Of a DNA stretch of 64,000 nucleotides, positions 20,669 through 31,810 are shown one piece after another. Position 1 is the stretch's first letter; the number at the start of each line of letters is the position of its first letter. The notes under the pieces were generated by a model, which had not been told where the DNA came from, ran no database searches, and saw only the letters and a list, made by a program, of their open reading frames with translations. The translations under genes and the position numbers were made by a program. Source of the stretch: Hymenopus coronatus (Eukaryota > Arthropoda > Insecta > Mantodea > Hymenopodidae); contig CM060897.1 of NCBI GenBank assembly GCA_030762935.1, forward strand, positions 113,208,176 through 113,272,175. The letters are read 5' to 3'.

Positions 20669-21497
20669 TACTCTTCCCTCTACTTTATAATAGTCGAGAT
20701 AAACGTTAGCAGAAATTGTCCTTATTGCTTGATTTCTTGTAAGTAGAAGCGAAATAAGGGACTACCATACGTTAAAATGATAGTCAAAAGCTGGTTGCTA
20801 TGTCAATGAAGCTCCTTTGTTTATATGGATAGGAGTTGACAAGTTCCTGAGTGAGAAAGGTGTAAGTTTTTCATAGCAGAAACCAAAAATAAGGAATGTC
20901 TCAAAAACGACGAACTCACGAAAAAAGTGTATATAACATAAATTGTGTGTTTTAACGTGCTCTACATTATTTGTGAAGTAAGTTTTTGTCCATCTCTTAC
21001 GGTTTAGCAGTTATTCAAAATTCAGTAAAATTCATCCAGAATAAACTACTCTTCAGAGGCTATTTCCAGAAAATTCAGGATATACATTTTATTTGTCAGG
21101 TAAATATCTTTAATATACGAAATTTTAATAAAAATCGTTAGAGCCGTTTTTGAGAAAATAAAAATTTTCGAAAAAAGTTCCATGTAAAGGGTAGTTTGGG
21201 GTGGGGGGATTTTTCTCTAAATCTTTGTGTCGCATCCCTGGAAGATACTAAACTTAAATACCAAGTTTGGTATTTTACCGACTTTTCGTTTTTGAGTTAT
21301 CGTGTTCACAAGCACACGGACACACACATACACACACACACACACACACACGGACGTTTTTGTGAAAATGCTCTTTTGGATATTGGGGGCCCTAAAACAT
21401 ATATTTCCGATGAAATCTCGGTTTCGAATTTTTGGGTGGAGTGCAATAACTTCTCTATACGCTATGTACATAGTGCGTATAGAGAAAGTAAAAATGA
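20669..21497 (+). repeat. R1 repeat with near-perfect end palindrome
   Basis: It starts inside the unit at TATAATAGTCGAGATAAACG. It contains the TACCAAGTTTGGTA palindrome (21262), a (CA)n run at about 21320-21352 and the best end palindrome in the window at 21451-21486 (11-base arms TTCTCTATACG around CTATGTACATAG). Then AAGTAAAAAT. Confidence 0.92.
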
Positions 21498-21690
21498 ACA
21501 AGCTAAAGTGATAGTCAAATCCTTTAAAAAGCCTGTCACTATGACAAACAATTAAAATTCCAATCTCTTGCTTGCCATGAGTAAACAAGCGAGAAAGAGA
21601 GGAATATATCCTCCTGTTGCAGAAAAGTTTAATTGATACCAATAATCCGGAATATCACGAAAACAGTTGACTCTGCAAAAAAATCGGGTG
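21498..21690 (+). repeat. R1 repeat fragment
   Basis: Internal R1 blocks AAGCTAAAGTGATAGTCAAA to CACGAAAACAGTTGACTCTG. Both ends absent. Confidence 0.7.
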
Positions 21691-22448
21691 TGTTCCATTC
21701 ACATGACTTTCTCTACATCTCAGCAATAAATCATTGTTAAGACGTTTATTCTTTTATCTACTTCATAATAATGGAGACAAACATTAGCAAAAATTGTCCT
21801 TATTGCTTAGGAAATAAGGGCATACAATAGGCTAAATCGATAGTCAAATCTTTGAAAGGTTGGTTGCTATGTGTTTGAAGTACCTTTGTTTGTATGGACA
21901 GGAGTTGAGAAAAGTATAAATATAAGTAAAAGTATAAGTATTTTAAAGCTGAAACTAATAACCGGGAATATCTCAAATAGGTCAACTCCATGAAAAAAGT
22001 GTGTATAATGTAAATTGTTATTTTAACGAGCTTTACATTTCTTATTTGGTAAATTCTTGTGTATCTCTTACGGTTTACCAGCTATGCAAAATTCCGCATA
22101 ATTCATCCATCTTCTGAGGCTATTTCCATAAGATTGAAGATATACATTTTATTTGCCATGTAAATATCTTAAATATATATGTCTAAGCGACTTTAATCAA
22201 ATCGTTAGAGCCATTTTTTAAATAAACAGAATTTTCGAAAAAATTTTTCATGTAAAGGGTGGTTGCGGGTGGGTAGATTTTCTTGAAAATCTTTGTGTCG
22301 CAACCTTGGAAGATACTGAATGCTTTTTCTTTTGGATTCAGGGAAACCCAAAACATGTATTTGCGATGCAATCTCGGTATCGAATTTTTGAGTGCAATAC
22401 AATACCTTCTCTATACACTATGTGCAATGTACGTGAAAAGAAAATAAA
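21691..22448 (+). repeat. R1 repeat, CA tract deleted
   Basis: TGTTCCATTCACATGACTTT to the palindrome-like CTCTATACACTATGTGCAAT and GAAAAGAAAATAAAA. The (CACACGGA)n tract is missing. Confidence 0.85.
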
Positions 22449-22950
22449 AAAAATTGATATGTTCCATTCACATAACTTTCTCTATATTTCTGCAAAAAAT
22501 ATTATTAAAAAGCTTATGCTTCTATTTACTTCACACTAATCGAGAAAAAATAGCAGAATTAGACTTATTACTTGTTTCCTTTTAAGCAGAAGCGAAAAAA
22601 CACTTTTATTCAAAAGATTAATCTGCAATCCCTATCCTGTTAATCACGATAAACACATAATCAGCATTAGTATAATTACGAGCTCCTTGTTAGTAGAAGG
22701 CAAATAAGAAAATGCCTAAACGATAGTTTCGTCCTTTAAAAGCCGGTCACTTTGTGAAAAAATTGCAATTACAATCTCTTTGATTTCCAGGAGTAACCAA
22801 TGAGAAACGAGAAAAAAATATACACAACATAAATTGTGTGTTTTAATGATATCTACGTTTTTAGTATAGTAAATTCTTGTACATCTCTTACGTTTTGCCA
22901 ATTATACAAAAGTCATCCAAAATAAATATACTTTTTAGATAGTACGTGTA
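22449..22950 (+). repeat. R1 repeat, two joined 5' fragments
   Basis: TGTTCCATTCACATAACTTT, then a second partial start near 22620 (ATCACGATAAACACATAATC), continuing to TCATCCAAAATAAATATACT and GTACGTGTAGAAAAAGAAAA. The central blocks are deleted. Confidence 0.7.
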
Positions 22951-23668
22951 GAAAAAGAAAATATATTTGATGTATTCCATTCATATGACTTTCTATAGTT
23001 GTTCCGCAAAGAAACCTTTGAATCAAAATATTAATCTTTTAGCTACCCCAAGCTAATCGCTAAACATTAACAGAATTAATCTTAGCGCCCTTGTGAAATA
23101 AGAAATTGCACAGGCTAAAGCAATAATCATGTCCTTTAAAAGACGGTTGCTATGTGAAACAATTGAAATTCCATTCTCTTTTCTTGCCAGGAATAATCAA
23201 GCACGAAAGGAGAAGAAATATGTCTTCCCTTAAAATTGATATCAGTAATCCGGAACACCTCGAAAACAGTTAACTCTACAAAAAAATTCTGTATAACATT
23301 AATTGTGTGTTTTAATGAAACCTATATTTCTTGCATAGTAAATTTTATCTATCTCTTATGGTTTCCCTAGTATACAAAGGTCATCCGGAATGAAGAGGTC
23401 TTCAGAGGCTATTCCCAGAAAATTCAACATACACATTTCATTTGTCATAAGATATTTTAAGGTATTTAGAGGCATTTTTGAAAAAATAAACATTTCCAAA
23501 AAATGGTCCCTGTAAAGGGTAGTTGGGGGGGGAGGGAGGATTTTCTTGACATGTTTCTAATAATGCTTTTTTAGATTCAGCGAGTTTCATGTGAAATCTC
23601 GGTATCGAATTTTTGGTTGCAATTCAATACCTTCTCTATACACTATGTACATAATACGTTTAGAGAAA
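22951..23668 (+). repeat. R1 repeat, CA tract deleted
   Basis: GTATTCCATTCATATGACTT to the palindrome CTCTATACACTATGTACATA and CGTTTAGAGAAAGTAATAAA. Confidence 0.85.
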
Positions 23669-23849
23669 GTAATAAAAATAGCATCATACAGCTATGCAAA
23701 GGGAAGATTCAGTAATTAATTACAAATATATAATATCTACTTCTGTGATGATAGAGATATATTTCAGCAAACTTAAGACACATCATAGTTTGCTGTGACA
23801 TGTTTTATTGTAATTTTTGTAGTTCAAGACTACAAGTCTTTTGTTGAAT
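23669..23849. other. insertion between R1 copies, left part, unrecognised
   Basis: Sequence unlike R1, bounded right by the promoter-like block. AT-rich, no frame. Confidence 0.4.
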
Positions 23850-24095
23850 AAAATCACTTAGCGCTGGGGGTTTTCCTTATAATAGATGCGTGCCATAAAG
23901 GGCCGAGCTTATTTTTAAGGAATCCCAGAATTATATGGAATCAGGGGACCTTATATTGTTTTCTTAGTCACGTGGGAAGTTTTGGATGCCACGGAAGCAA
24001 TAGACGTTATGACTAGGTAATGACGCGAAAATTCGTCCAATGAGAAGAAAGCTTGTTTAGAAAGTCTGGGTATTATAAAAGGACGAATAAAGTGG
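23850..24095 (+). promoter_or_regulatory. promoter-like block, relative of 17925-18100
   Basis: TCACGTG at 23968-23974, GTCCAATGAG (CCAAT 24037-24041) and TATAAAA at 24074-24080. It shares flanking wording with the 18 kb block: a GCxGCTxGGGxxTTTTCC segment upstream and CCAAT-AGCTT-AGTxTGG-TATT-TATA downstream. Two diverged copies point to a repeat-borne promoter. Confidence 0.45.
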
Positions 24096-24142
24096 AAATC
24101 GGGGAGGATGGCCATCAGAAGATCCTTGGCTCGCGGTCTCTG

Positions 24143-24255
24143 AGGTTGCGGCGGAAGCCAAACACCTCGGAGCCCTCCTCGACCGCGGGCTCACTTTCGC
24201 GCCACATGTAAGGGCCAAGGTGGAGCCCAGCCAAATACTTTATAAAGTAGAGCAC
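24143..24255 (+). pseudogene. non-LTR retrotransposon RT fragment (conserved KHLGALLDRGLTF region)
   Basis: One frame reads VAAEAKHLGALLDRGLTFAP then HVRAKVEPSQ. This is the KYLGVxLDxxLxFxxHIxxxxxKA motif that follows the catalytic YADD region in Jockey/R1/I-type LINE reverse transcriptases. The block is more GC-rich than its surroundings. The R1 repeat resumes at about 24256 in the same frame by chance. Fragment of ~35 residues. Confidence 0.7.
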
Positions 24256-24704
24256 TATTTGAAACAAATGAAATTCGGTTCGCTTTGCACAGCTAGGATT
24301 AAAACAAAAGAGAGGTGGAAGGAAAGATGAATCTTCCATTCCAGAGAAGTTCAAGTGCCTTAAAAGTGAAACCAAATACAGGGTATATATCTGAAATAGT
24401 TAACTCTACAAAACACTGTATGTGACAAAAACTGTGTGCTTTAACAAGATCTAAATTTGTTGTTTAGGAAGTTTTGACCGCCTGTTACATTATACAAAAT
24501 CATCCAGAATGAAATAATCTTGAGAGGCAATTCCCAAGAAATTCAGCATATACATTTTATTTTCCATGTAAACATCTTTAACATTAATTTTTATTTGGAA
24601 TTTTAATCAAAACCATTAGAGAAGCTTAGAAGATGCTACACATAAATACAGAGTTTGTTATTTAAGGCCCTCTTCGTTTTCTAATTATCGTGTTATAGAC
24701 ACAT

Positions 24705-24745
<41 letters not shown>

Positions 24746-24960
24746 TGTTTTCTAAAAATGATCTATTGGGTGCAGGGCACCCCACATCGTGTCTCTCCAG
24801 TGAAATCTCAGTATCTAATTCTCGGGTGGAGTACAGTACAGTGTGAATAGAGGAATACAGTAGGCAAACTGGTAGCTATGTTATGGCTTTAAAATTCCAT
24901 TCTCCTTGCTTGGTCAGGAAAATGAAAACAAATAACATCCACTTGAGATTAATATTTTAA
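24256..24960 (+). repeat. R1 repeat, middle to 3' end
   Basis: GAAACAAATGAAATTCGGTT, CATCCAGAATGAAATAATCT, a pure (CA)n run at about 24707-24742, GTGAAATCTCAGTATCTAAT, then a second 5' piece GGTAGCTATGTTATGGCTTT to 24960. Confidence 0.8.
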
Positions 24961-25300
24961 AAGTATTTTAAAATCGTAATTATCACGTAATGTGTACACG
25001 TATATTAAGTAGCGAAAGTATTCTATTCAAATAAAGGTATAGATGGTAAAGGTGGGGAGGCCCAAGTAAAATAAATAAATATTAACTTCTTTTCAATGTA
25101 AAACAGCCACCAATAGCCTAATCTTATTGTTGAAGTTTAGTGCAATACGAAATTATAAAATAAGCCAGCTAAAATACTAAAATCTTTGATTAATATCCTT
25201 TTTAATAGACTTTGATTAATATTAGAGTTAAAATCGTAAATGCTTAACTCTGGAAGTAAATGTATTTGATATAACTTGCAAAGTAGAGCAGATCTACACA
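24961..25300. other. no recognisable gene or repeat
   Basis: AT-rich, no frames. Only a scrap ATAACTTGCAAAGTAGAGCA before the next R1 copy. Confidence 0.4.
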
Positions 25301-26158
25301 TTTTGTGTAGTGAATATTTACTTTATCACGTGCTATGTACACATAGTAGTAAAGAAGATATTGTATTCCAACGCAAAATTGACGTCGACATCTCCCCGGA
25401 TTTATGTTTTGAGATCCCTAAATCCAAAAATAATGTAATTTTAAACAAAGATCTGCGGGCACGCACGCGTGTGTCTCCATGTATTTGCGAACAACAGAAC
25501 TCAGTTAAACCCCTAATTAGATATATAAGTTCAGCACCTTAAAACGGTTAGACATGAAAATTTTACAGAAAATTCCCCACCCACAAACTACCCTTTACAT
25601 GGCAAATTGTTCGTAATTTATATTTTCTCAAAAGTGGCGTAAACGGCTTTGATTAAAATTCCAATAATGTAAGATATTTTTAACGCAAATAAAACGCATG
25701 GAGTCTGGAGGCGCACTCCTAATTTTTTTTTCATAATTGTTAAACTGTAAGAAATAGACAAAATTTATTTGGTACGCAAAAATTTAGATCTCGTTAAAAC
25801 ACAAAATTTATGCCATACATATATTTTTAAGGATGTAACCATTTCCGAGATATTCCTTTTTATTAAAATTTCAAATACTTAAGATTTTTCAAACGGGAAA
25901 CTTTTATTCACTTTTTTCGTCCTAATTATACATAAAGAAAGGAATTTTAATTGCTCCACCTAGTGGCAAAGTTCTAAAAGATTGTAATATTGCTTTAGGC
26001 CAGTGCTTTCACTTATTTCACTTCTATTTACTGTAATTAAGTAATAAAACAATTTCTACTAATGTTTATTTCAATTATTATTAGAGAGAGGAATATGTTT
26101 TTGTATGAATATTTTGTTGTAGAATTGGTAGAGAAAGTCATGTGAATGTAACCTGCAA
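25301..26158 (-). repeat. R1 repeat, inverted
   Basis: Palindrome remnant TATCACGTGCTATGTACACA at 25323, reverse-oriented blocks CCACCCACAAACTACCCTTT and AAACTGTAAGAAATAGACAA, ending AGAGAAAGTCATGTGAATGT. Confidence 0.85.
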
Positions 26159-26640
26159 TATGTTTGTCAATTTGTTGCGGTTTACTATTTATGCAAAAGT
26201 CTCCAGAATGAATACGCCTTCAGATGTTATACCCAGAAAATTCAAGATATATATTTCATTTGTTTTAAAATATGTTAAAAAGCCGATATTTTAATCTAAA
26301 TGTGAAAAACAACATTTTTATAAGCATCTTGTAAAAGCAAATTGGGTATGTGGGGATATTCGTGAAAATCTTTTTGTCACATCCGTAGAAGATGCAGAAC
26401 TTAAGGTTACATTTGGTATATAATCAACTTTTCATTTCTATGTTACTCTGTTAACAGACACGCTTGGGATACGCATATGGACACCTAAATGGGCCTTTAC
26501 TCGAGTCTGTAATTCAGGGGACCGCAAAACATATATTTTCTCTGAAATCTCGGTATTATATTTTTGGATGGATGCAATACTGTCTCAATCTACTAGTATA
26601 TTGTACATAGTATAAAGTTAAAATCAATATGAAAAATTAT
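26159..26640 (+). repeat. R1 repeat, 3' half
   Basis: GTTGCGGTTTACTATTTATG to the palindrome remnant CTAGTATATTGTACATAGTA. Head-to-head with the inverted copy at 25301-26158. Confidence 0.75.
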
Positions 26641-27110
26641 CTCGAATATGGTTACTCAACAAATAACGTATTTCTAATAAATGTTGGGTTTTGGCGAGAT
26701 CTATATATTTTGTATGGTAAGTTATTGTCTATCCACTTACATTTATTGCTTGTTCAACATTATCCAAAATAAAGGTAACTTCAGCGGCTATTCCAAGAAA
26801 ATGCAAAATATACATTTTATTTGTCATTACAATTTCTTGAACATGCAGCATTTAATAAAAATCGTTAGAGCCGATTTTAAGAAAATGAAAATATTTTTAC
26901 CATTTTTTCACGCACAGTTCATGAAACTATTCGTGTTGCATCACTGCAAGCTATTATAAATAAATATAAATGTTTAACCAACGTTTCTATTTGAGTAATA
27001 CTGTTCACGAACACACAGATATTTTTCTAAAAATGTTTTTTTTTTTATTTCGGAGCTCTCGAAACGTGTATACCCAGGGAAATCTCAGTATATAGGTGCG
27101 CCTATAATAT
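26641..27110 (+). repeat. R1 repeat, decayed
   Basis: TTGTATGGTAAGTTATTGTC, ATTCCAAGAAAATGCAAAAT and AAATCGTTAGAGCCGATTTT are recognisable; CA tract mostly lost. Confidence 0.7.
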
Positions 27111-27440
27111 TAAAAATACTGAGCTGTTACATTTGTATGGGTTTCTCGCAAAAAAACTATCCTTACAAAAAGTTATTCTTCTAAGTTCTTGAAGCTAACC
27201 TAGAGAGACATTAGCAAAAAATACGTTATTATATTTTCTTTTAGGTAGAACGGAAATAAAGCAATACAATAGGTTAAAGGAACAGCCAAATCCTTAAGAG
27301 CTGATTGCTCTATGATGACTTCTTAATTCTGTCCTCTTTGCTTGGCCAAAAGTTAAAAACAAAACCTGATGTGTTCCATTCACACGACTTTCTCTACATT
27401 TCTACTCTATATTAGTGTTAAAAAGCTTATTTTTCAATTT
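27111..27440 (+). repeat. R1 repeat, two 5' fragments
   Basis: AGAGACATTAGCAAAAAATA to GGCCAAAAGTTAAAAACAAA, then a fresh start TGTTCCATTCACACGACTTT at 27369 that breaks off at AAAGCTTATTTTTCAATTTA into an inverted copy. Confidence 0.75.
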
Positions 27441-28148
27441 AAAACCCCACCCACAATACCTTTCCATGGAACATTTTTCTAAATTTTTTATTTTCTCAAA
27501 ATGGCCCTGACGATGTTTATTAAAATTATTCCACCCCCAATACGTTTCCTTGGAATATTTTTCTAAAACTTTTATTTTCTTAAAAATGGCTGTAACTATT
27601 TCATTAAAATGTAAAATGTTTAAGATATTTTCATGATAAATGAAATATATATCTTGAATTTTCTGAGAATAGAGGCTCTGAATATCTCTTTAATCTGGAT
27701 GATATTTGCGCAACTGGTAAACCGTAAGAAATAGACAAAAACGTACTACAGCAAAAATGTAGATCTCATTAAAGCACACAACTTATGTCATATATATTTT
27801 TTTTGTAGAGTTAACCTACATATTTCGAGATATTTTTAATTCTTGGTTTCGGTTTTAAGGTGATTAAACGGGAGACATCTTTGTTTTCTTCTCTATTCTG
27901 TTTACTCCCCTGGAAGCTAAGAGAGCCGAATTTCAATTGTTTCACTTGGTGACCGGGTTTTAAAGGATTTGACTATTGAATTGGTCTAGTGTAATCCCTT
28001 ATTTCGCTTCTACTTATAAAGAAGCAAGTAATAATATCAATTCTGGCAATGGCTATCTTGATTGGCATGACATAGATAAAATATTTATCTTTTGTAAGTA
28101 ATTTTGTTTGTGGTACATCCAGAGAAAGAAATGTGAATGGAACACATA
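27441..28148 (-). repeat. R1 repeat, inverted, with an internal ~90-base tandem duplication
   Basis: The block CCCACCCACAATACCTTTCC ... TTTATTTTCTCAAAATGGCC (about 27445-27530) is repeated as CCACCCCCAATACGTTTCCT ... TTTATTTTCTTAAAAATGGC (27531-27610). The usual blocks then continue to AAGAAATGTGAATGGAACAC. Confidence 0.8.
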
Positions 28149-28789
28149 ATCTTGTTTAAAGGTACTAACAGATGCCATTCTGTGAATAAAACTGATAAAA
28201 ATGACCGTAAAATGATTTGTTACGTGACTGCTACATTGGTCAAGTGACAAAGAAAGCTTCCATGTTACATTTCTTGCATTCGGAGTTTGAGAATTGTGCA
28301 TTCCTTTAAGGTAAAATTAATGTCTGAGCGAGTCTTGGAGACAGGATGTTGAAGCTTTCTTTTCAAATTAGTTTCGTTTCCAAAGTTGTCTCTGAGTTTT
28401 CAGGAAAGGAGTCGGTTGGAAGGAGGGAATCTTATTCCTTGGGATGAAGAGAGTCATTCGGTAGGTCTACTCTTAATGGAGTTGAAAGGAAGAAGTAACT
28501 TCAATTTCATTATTAGTGAATGTGAAGCAGACTCCAGATTCCTTTGAATGTTCTGTGAATAGATTTAACTAGCACAATTCTAAACAGAACAAGGAATACT
28601 TGTCTTTTGCAACGCTACACCGTCAACTCCGCTACTTGCTTTTTCACAGGTCACTGAATCGAAGCGTATCCTTTGCTGTTATTAAACTGTGAATATACTA
28701 TTTCATTCAAACGCTGTTATTTGAATTAAAAGACAAAACTCTGATACATTCAGTTCACATTATTTATCTACCATTATTTTATAATAATG
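28149..28789. other. no recognisable gene or repeat
   Basis: Mostly unique-looking. A short R1-like scrap (TGATACATTCAGTTCACATT) lies just before the mariner insertion. Confidence 0.45.
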
Positions 28790-29968
28790 TACAAGGGGCG
28801 AACAAGAAGTTCTTAAAAAGTCCAAGAAATTACACTTGTATCGAAAAAAAGTTTGCACATCGTCTCTTAATAAATGTTAAAGTTTAAACTATCTATATAT
28901 CCGTCACATGGTTTCGTTGGCATAGACGATTAAATCAACAATCTTGTGCTTGTTTGGAAAGATAGGGGAAAAACAAGTTTCGTGCGGTGAATAAACACTT
29001 CCATTTAAAAGGCTTAACACCAAAAGAGATAAAAGTTGAGTTGGATGAAGCTCATCACACATCTGCTCCTAGGTTTGTAACAATTTACAATTGCATAAAT
29101 GAACTTAACGTGGTCGTACCCCACAAATGATGAACATCGATTCCTCAGAAATGATTGACAAAATCCAGGATGTGGTTTTGAGTAATGAACGAATCAAAGT
29201 TCGCGAAATATTAGAGGTCTCATTCATATCACAAGGTACAGTGTTATCAATTTTGCATTAAAAATTTGCGCTGAACAAAGTTTTCGGAAGATAGCTACCG
29301 CGTTTTCTTCCAATGCAGAATAAATCCATTCATGTGATCGATTCTGAAACTGTTGCTGCATTTTTACATCGCAATCCTGACGAGTTTTTGCGTTGATGCA
29401 TAACTGTCTATGAAAAATGGATGCATTACTACACTCCAGAGACAATGGTATAGTCGAAACAGTGAGTTTTTAAAGGAGAACGAGTTCCGAAGAAGGTAAA
29501 CGTGGTGAAATCTGCAGAACGATAAATGGAGAGTATTACCCATCTTTATTGCACTGTTTGAACGGAGAAATCAAGAAAAAATACACCATCATCTGGCAAA
29601 GAAAGAGATTCTCTTCTATCAAGACCTGCGCAGTTTTGATGGCGAAAATTGTAGAATTAAGGTTCGAGTTACTACAAAATCCAAATTATTCAGCAAATTT
29701 GGCCCCCAGCGACCATTTTTTATTTCCAAATTTGAGAAAATGGGTCGGCGAAAAATGATTCAAGTCTAGCAAAGAAGTCATCTCCCAAACATATGACTAT
29801 TTTGAGGACCTTCCTAGATCCTGCTTTTTGGATGGCTTAAGACATTTGGAATGGTGGGAAAAGGGTATCCACCTAAAAGCAGATTATGACGAAAATAAAA
29901 AAAAGACATCTTCCAAAAAAAGTATGTCCTTCTATCTTTTTCCAAGGACTTATTGAACGCCCCTCGTA
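28790..29968 (+). mobile_element. mariner element with both ITRs, 1179 bp
   Basis: TA at 28790-28791 and 29967-29968 flank imperfect inverted ends: CAAGGGGCGAACAAGAAGTT at 28792 against the complement of AGGACTTATTGAACGCCCCT ending near 29966. The length is close to the usual ~1.25-1.3 kb. The interior carries a decayed transposase in the same orientation. Confidence 0.9.
28985..29905 (+). pseudogene. mariner transposase pseudogene
   Basis: The remnants follow the family order. KGLTPKEIKVELDE-like text at ~29010 (DNA-binding domain) comes first, then KIQDVVLSNERIKVREI (29160), then AAFLHRNPDEFLR (29362; RNPDEFLRR region). Next come WMHYYTPET (29420; the first-aspartate/WIHHYTPE block) and AKIVELRFELLQNPNYSANL with APSDHFLFPNLRKW (29643-29750; last catalytic region). 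Several stops and frame changes interrupt it, so it encodes no enzyme. Similar in sequence style to the minus-strand copy at 35.5 kb. Confidence 0.88.
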
Positions 29969-30535
29969 TCTGCTCAGATTTTATCTGCAATATCTACTAG
30001 CTATGATGTGGCGTAAAACTGTGGCAACCATCAAATTCATAATTTCAGCAGTAATAACTGTTTCTGGCGTCAATACACGGAGTCCCAAAGGAGAAACGAA
30101 CCCAGCTCATCGTAAGATGGAGTGACGTCCCTGAGGTTATTAGATCATGTGGGAGTACTCACAAACATATTCATGTACCTGCTTCTCAAGCTGAAGAGGA
30201 ATTACTGGTAAAGCAATCGTGTATCTTGTTTCCTGTTTATTATTTGCATTTCTCAATATTTGGAAGATGCATTAGTTTCCAGCGGGAGATATTCCACATT
30301 AGGTTAATAACCTCAGTTATCAGAACCGTATGCTGCCACCAAGTTATGGACTAGCTCTTTTTCATTTGGCAAATTGTGTTTACATTTTTGTTCTGGATCT
30401 AATGAAAGTTATTTATAATTGAAGTTATTTTCAACGTAATTTAATACATAAGTTAATAACAATAATAAGAAGAGTATAACAATTATAATTACTCATTAGC
30501 TATACCTTCAAATTAAAAAGTTGAAAAATAACCAC
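29969..30535. other. no recognisable gene or repeat
   Basis: AT-rich, no frame with a known motif, no match that I see elsewhere in the window. Confidence 0.45.
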
Positions 30536-31352
30536 CTCCATTTGTTTTTACTTTCTCCATAACGTTGAACAATGTACAAGGTGGGTAGAGAAGGTATTGT
30601 ATTACGCCCAGAAATTAGATATTGAGATATATGTCTTTAGGCCCTCTGAATAAAGAAAAAAGGGATTTTTAGTCAGTGTGCGCTGTGTGTGGTGTGTACA
30701 GCATAAATCAAAATTGAAAAGTCCGTTAAATGTCAACTTTGTTATTTAAATTTAGTTTCTCCCAAGGATGCGACACGAAGAGTTTCAAGAACATCTTGCA
30801 ACCCAAACTACTCTTTACATGGAAAAAGTTTCGAAATTTTTGATTTTCTCAAAATTGGTTCACACAACTTTTATTAGAATCCACTTACATGACAAATTCA
30901 TTGTATGTTTTCAATTTCCTTGGAGTAGCATCTTCATTTTGCATAACTGGTGAACAGTAACAGAAAAATAAACTCTTACCGCTGAAACATTTTTGTTGTG
31001 GAGGAATCTGTTTCCAAAATATTCCTTGTTATTGGTTTCGATTTTGAAATACTTTTCTCAAACAGGAAGTCGTTCGTGTTACTTTTGTTTTATTTCTAAC
31101 CATGAAATAAAGAAAGAGAGAGAAAAAAAAACGTATATGTCAATGCCGCATAGGGATACTTTAAAACATGACTATCGCTTTAGCATGGTTAGTTCCCTTA
31201 GTTTTCCTTAGTTTCTACTTATAAGGAACTATTGAAGAGTACATTTTGCGAATGATTATCTCGATAAGCATGGAGTAAAAAGAAGAACAATCTTTTATTA
31301 TAAATTTATTTGTAGCACAGGTAGAGAAAGACGTGTGATAGTAATTTATCAG
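30536..31352 (-). repeat. R1 repeat, inverted
   Basis: TTACTTTCTCCATAACGTTG with GGTGGGTAGAGAAGGTATTG (degraded palindrome), GTGCGCTGTGTGTGGTGTGT, CAAGGATGCGACACGAAGAG, ending GGTAGAGAAAGACGTGTGAT. Confidence 0.85.
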
Positions 31353-31540
31353 ATCTAGTAAATAGATAAGCTTTGATTTTTTGTCGATAAAGCAAATTAG
31401 GAATCCGTCCCTATCTTCATCAATAAGAACACTATACTGGCTAATACTAAACATCTGAGAAACTGCTTCGGCTATCCTCCTAACTCGTCGACTATGCTTC
31501 TTATGGAAAATAGGTCTGAGGTGAATTGTAGCTAATTACT

Positions 31541-31810
31541 CCTAACAAATTATTGTTATAATGCTTATTCTTCTATCTACTTCACGCTGAGTTAAACTTT
31601 AGCAGAAATTATCTATTTACTTGTTCCATGTAAGAATAAGAGAAACAATGGAAAACACTATGCGATATTTAAATATTTTAAAAGCTTTGTGATTGCAACT
31701 CGTTTCTTTGTATGTCCAAGCGTAGACACCAAGTTTGGTATTTCACCAAATTTTCGTTTTAGAGTTATCGTATTCACAGGTACATGCACACACGGACCTT
31801 GTTCTAAAAT
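31541..31810 (+). repeat. R1 repeat, deleted copy
   Basis: CAAATTATTGTTATAATGCT to GCAACTCGTTTCTTTGTATG, then a direct jump to ACCAAGTTTGGTATTTCACC and CACACACGGACC. About 450 bases of the unit are missing. Confidence 0.75.
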
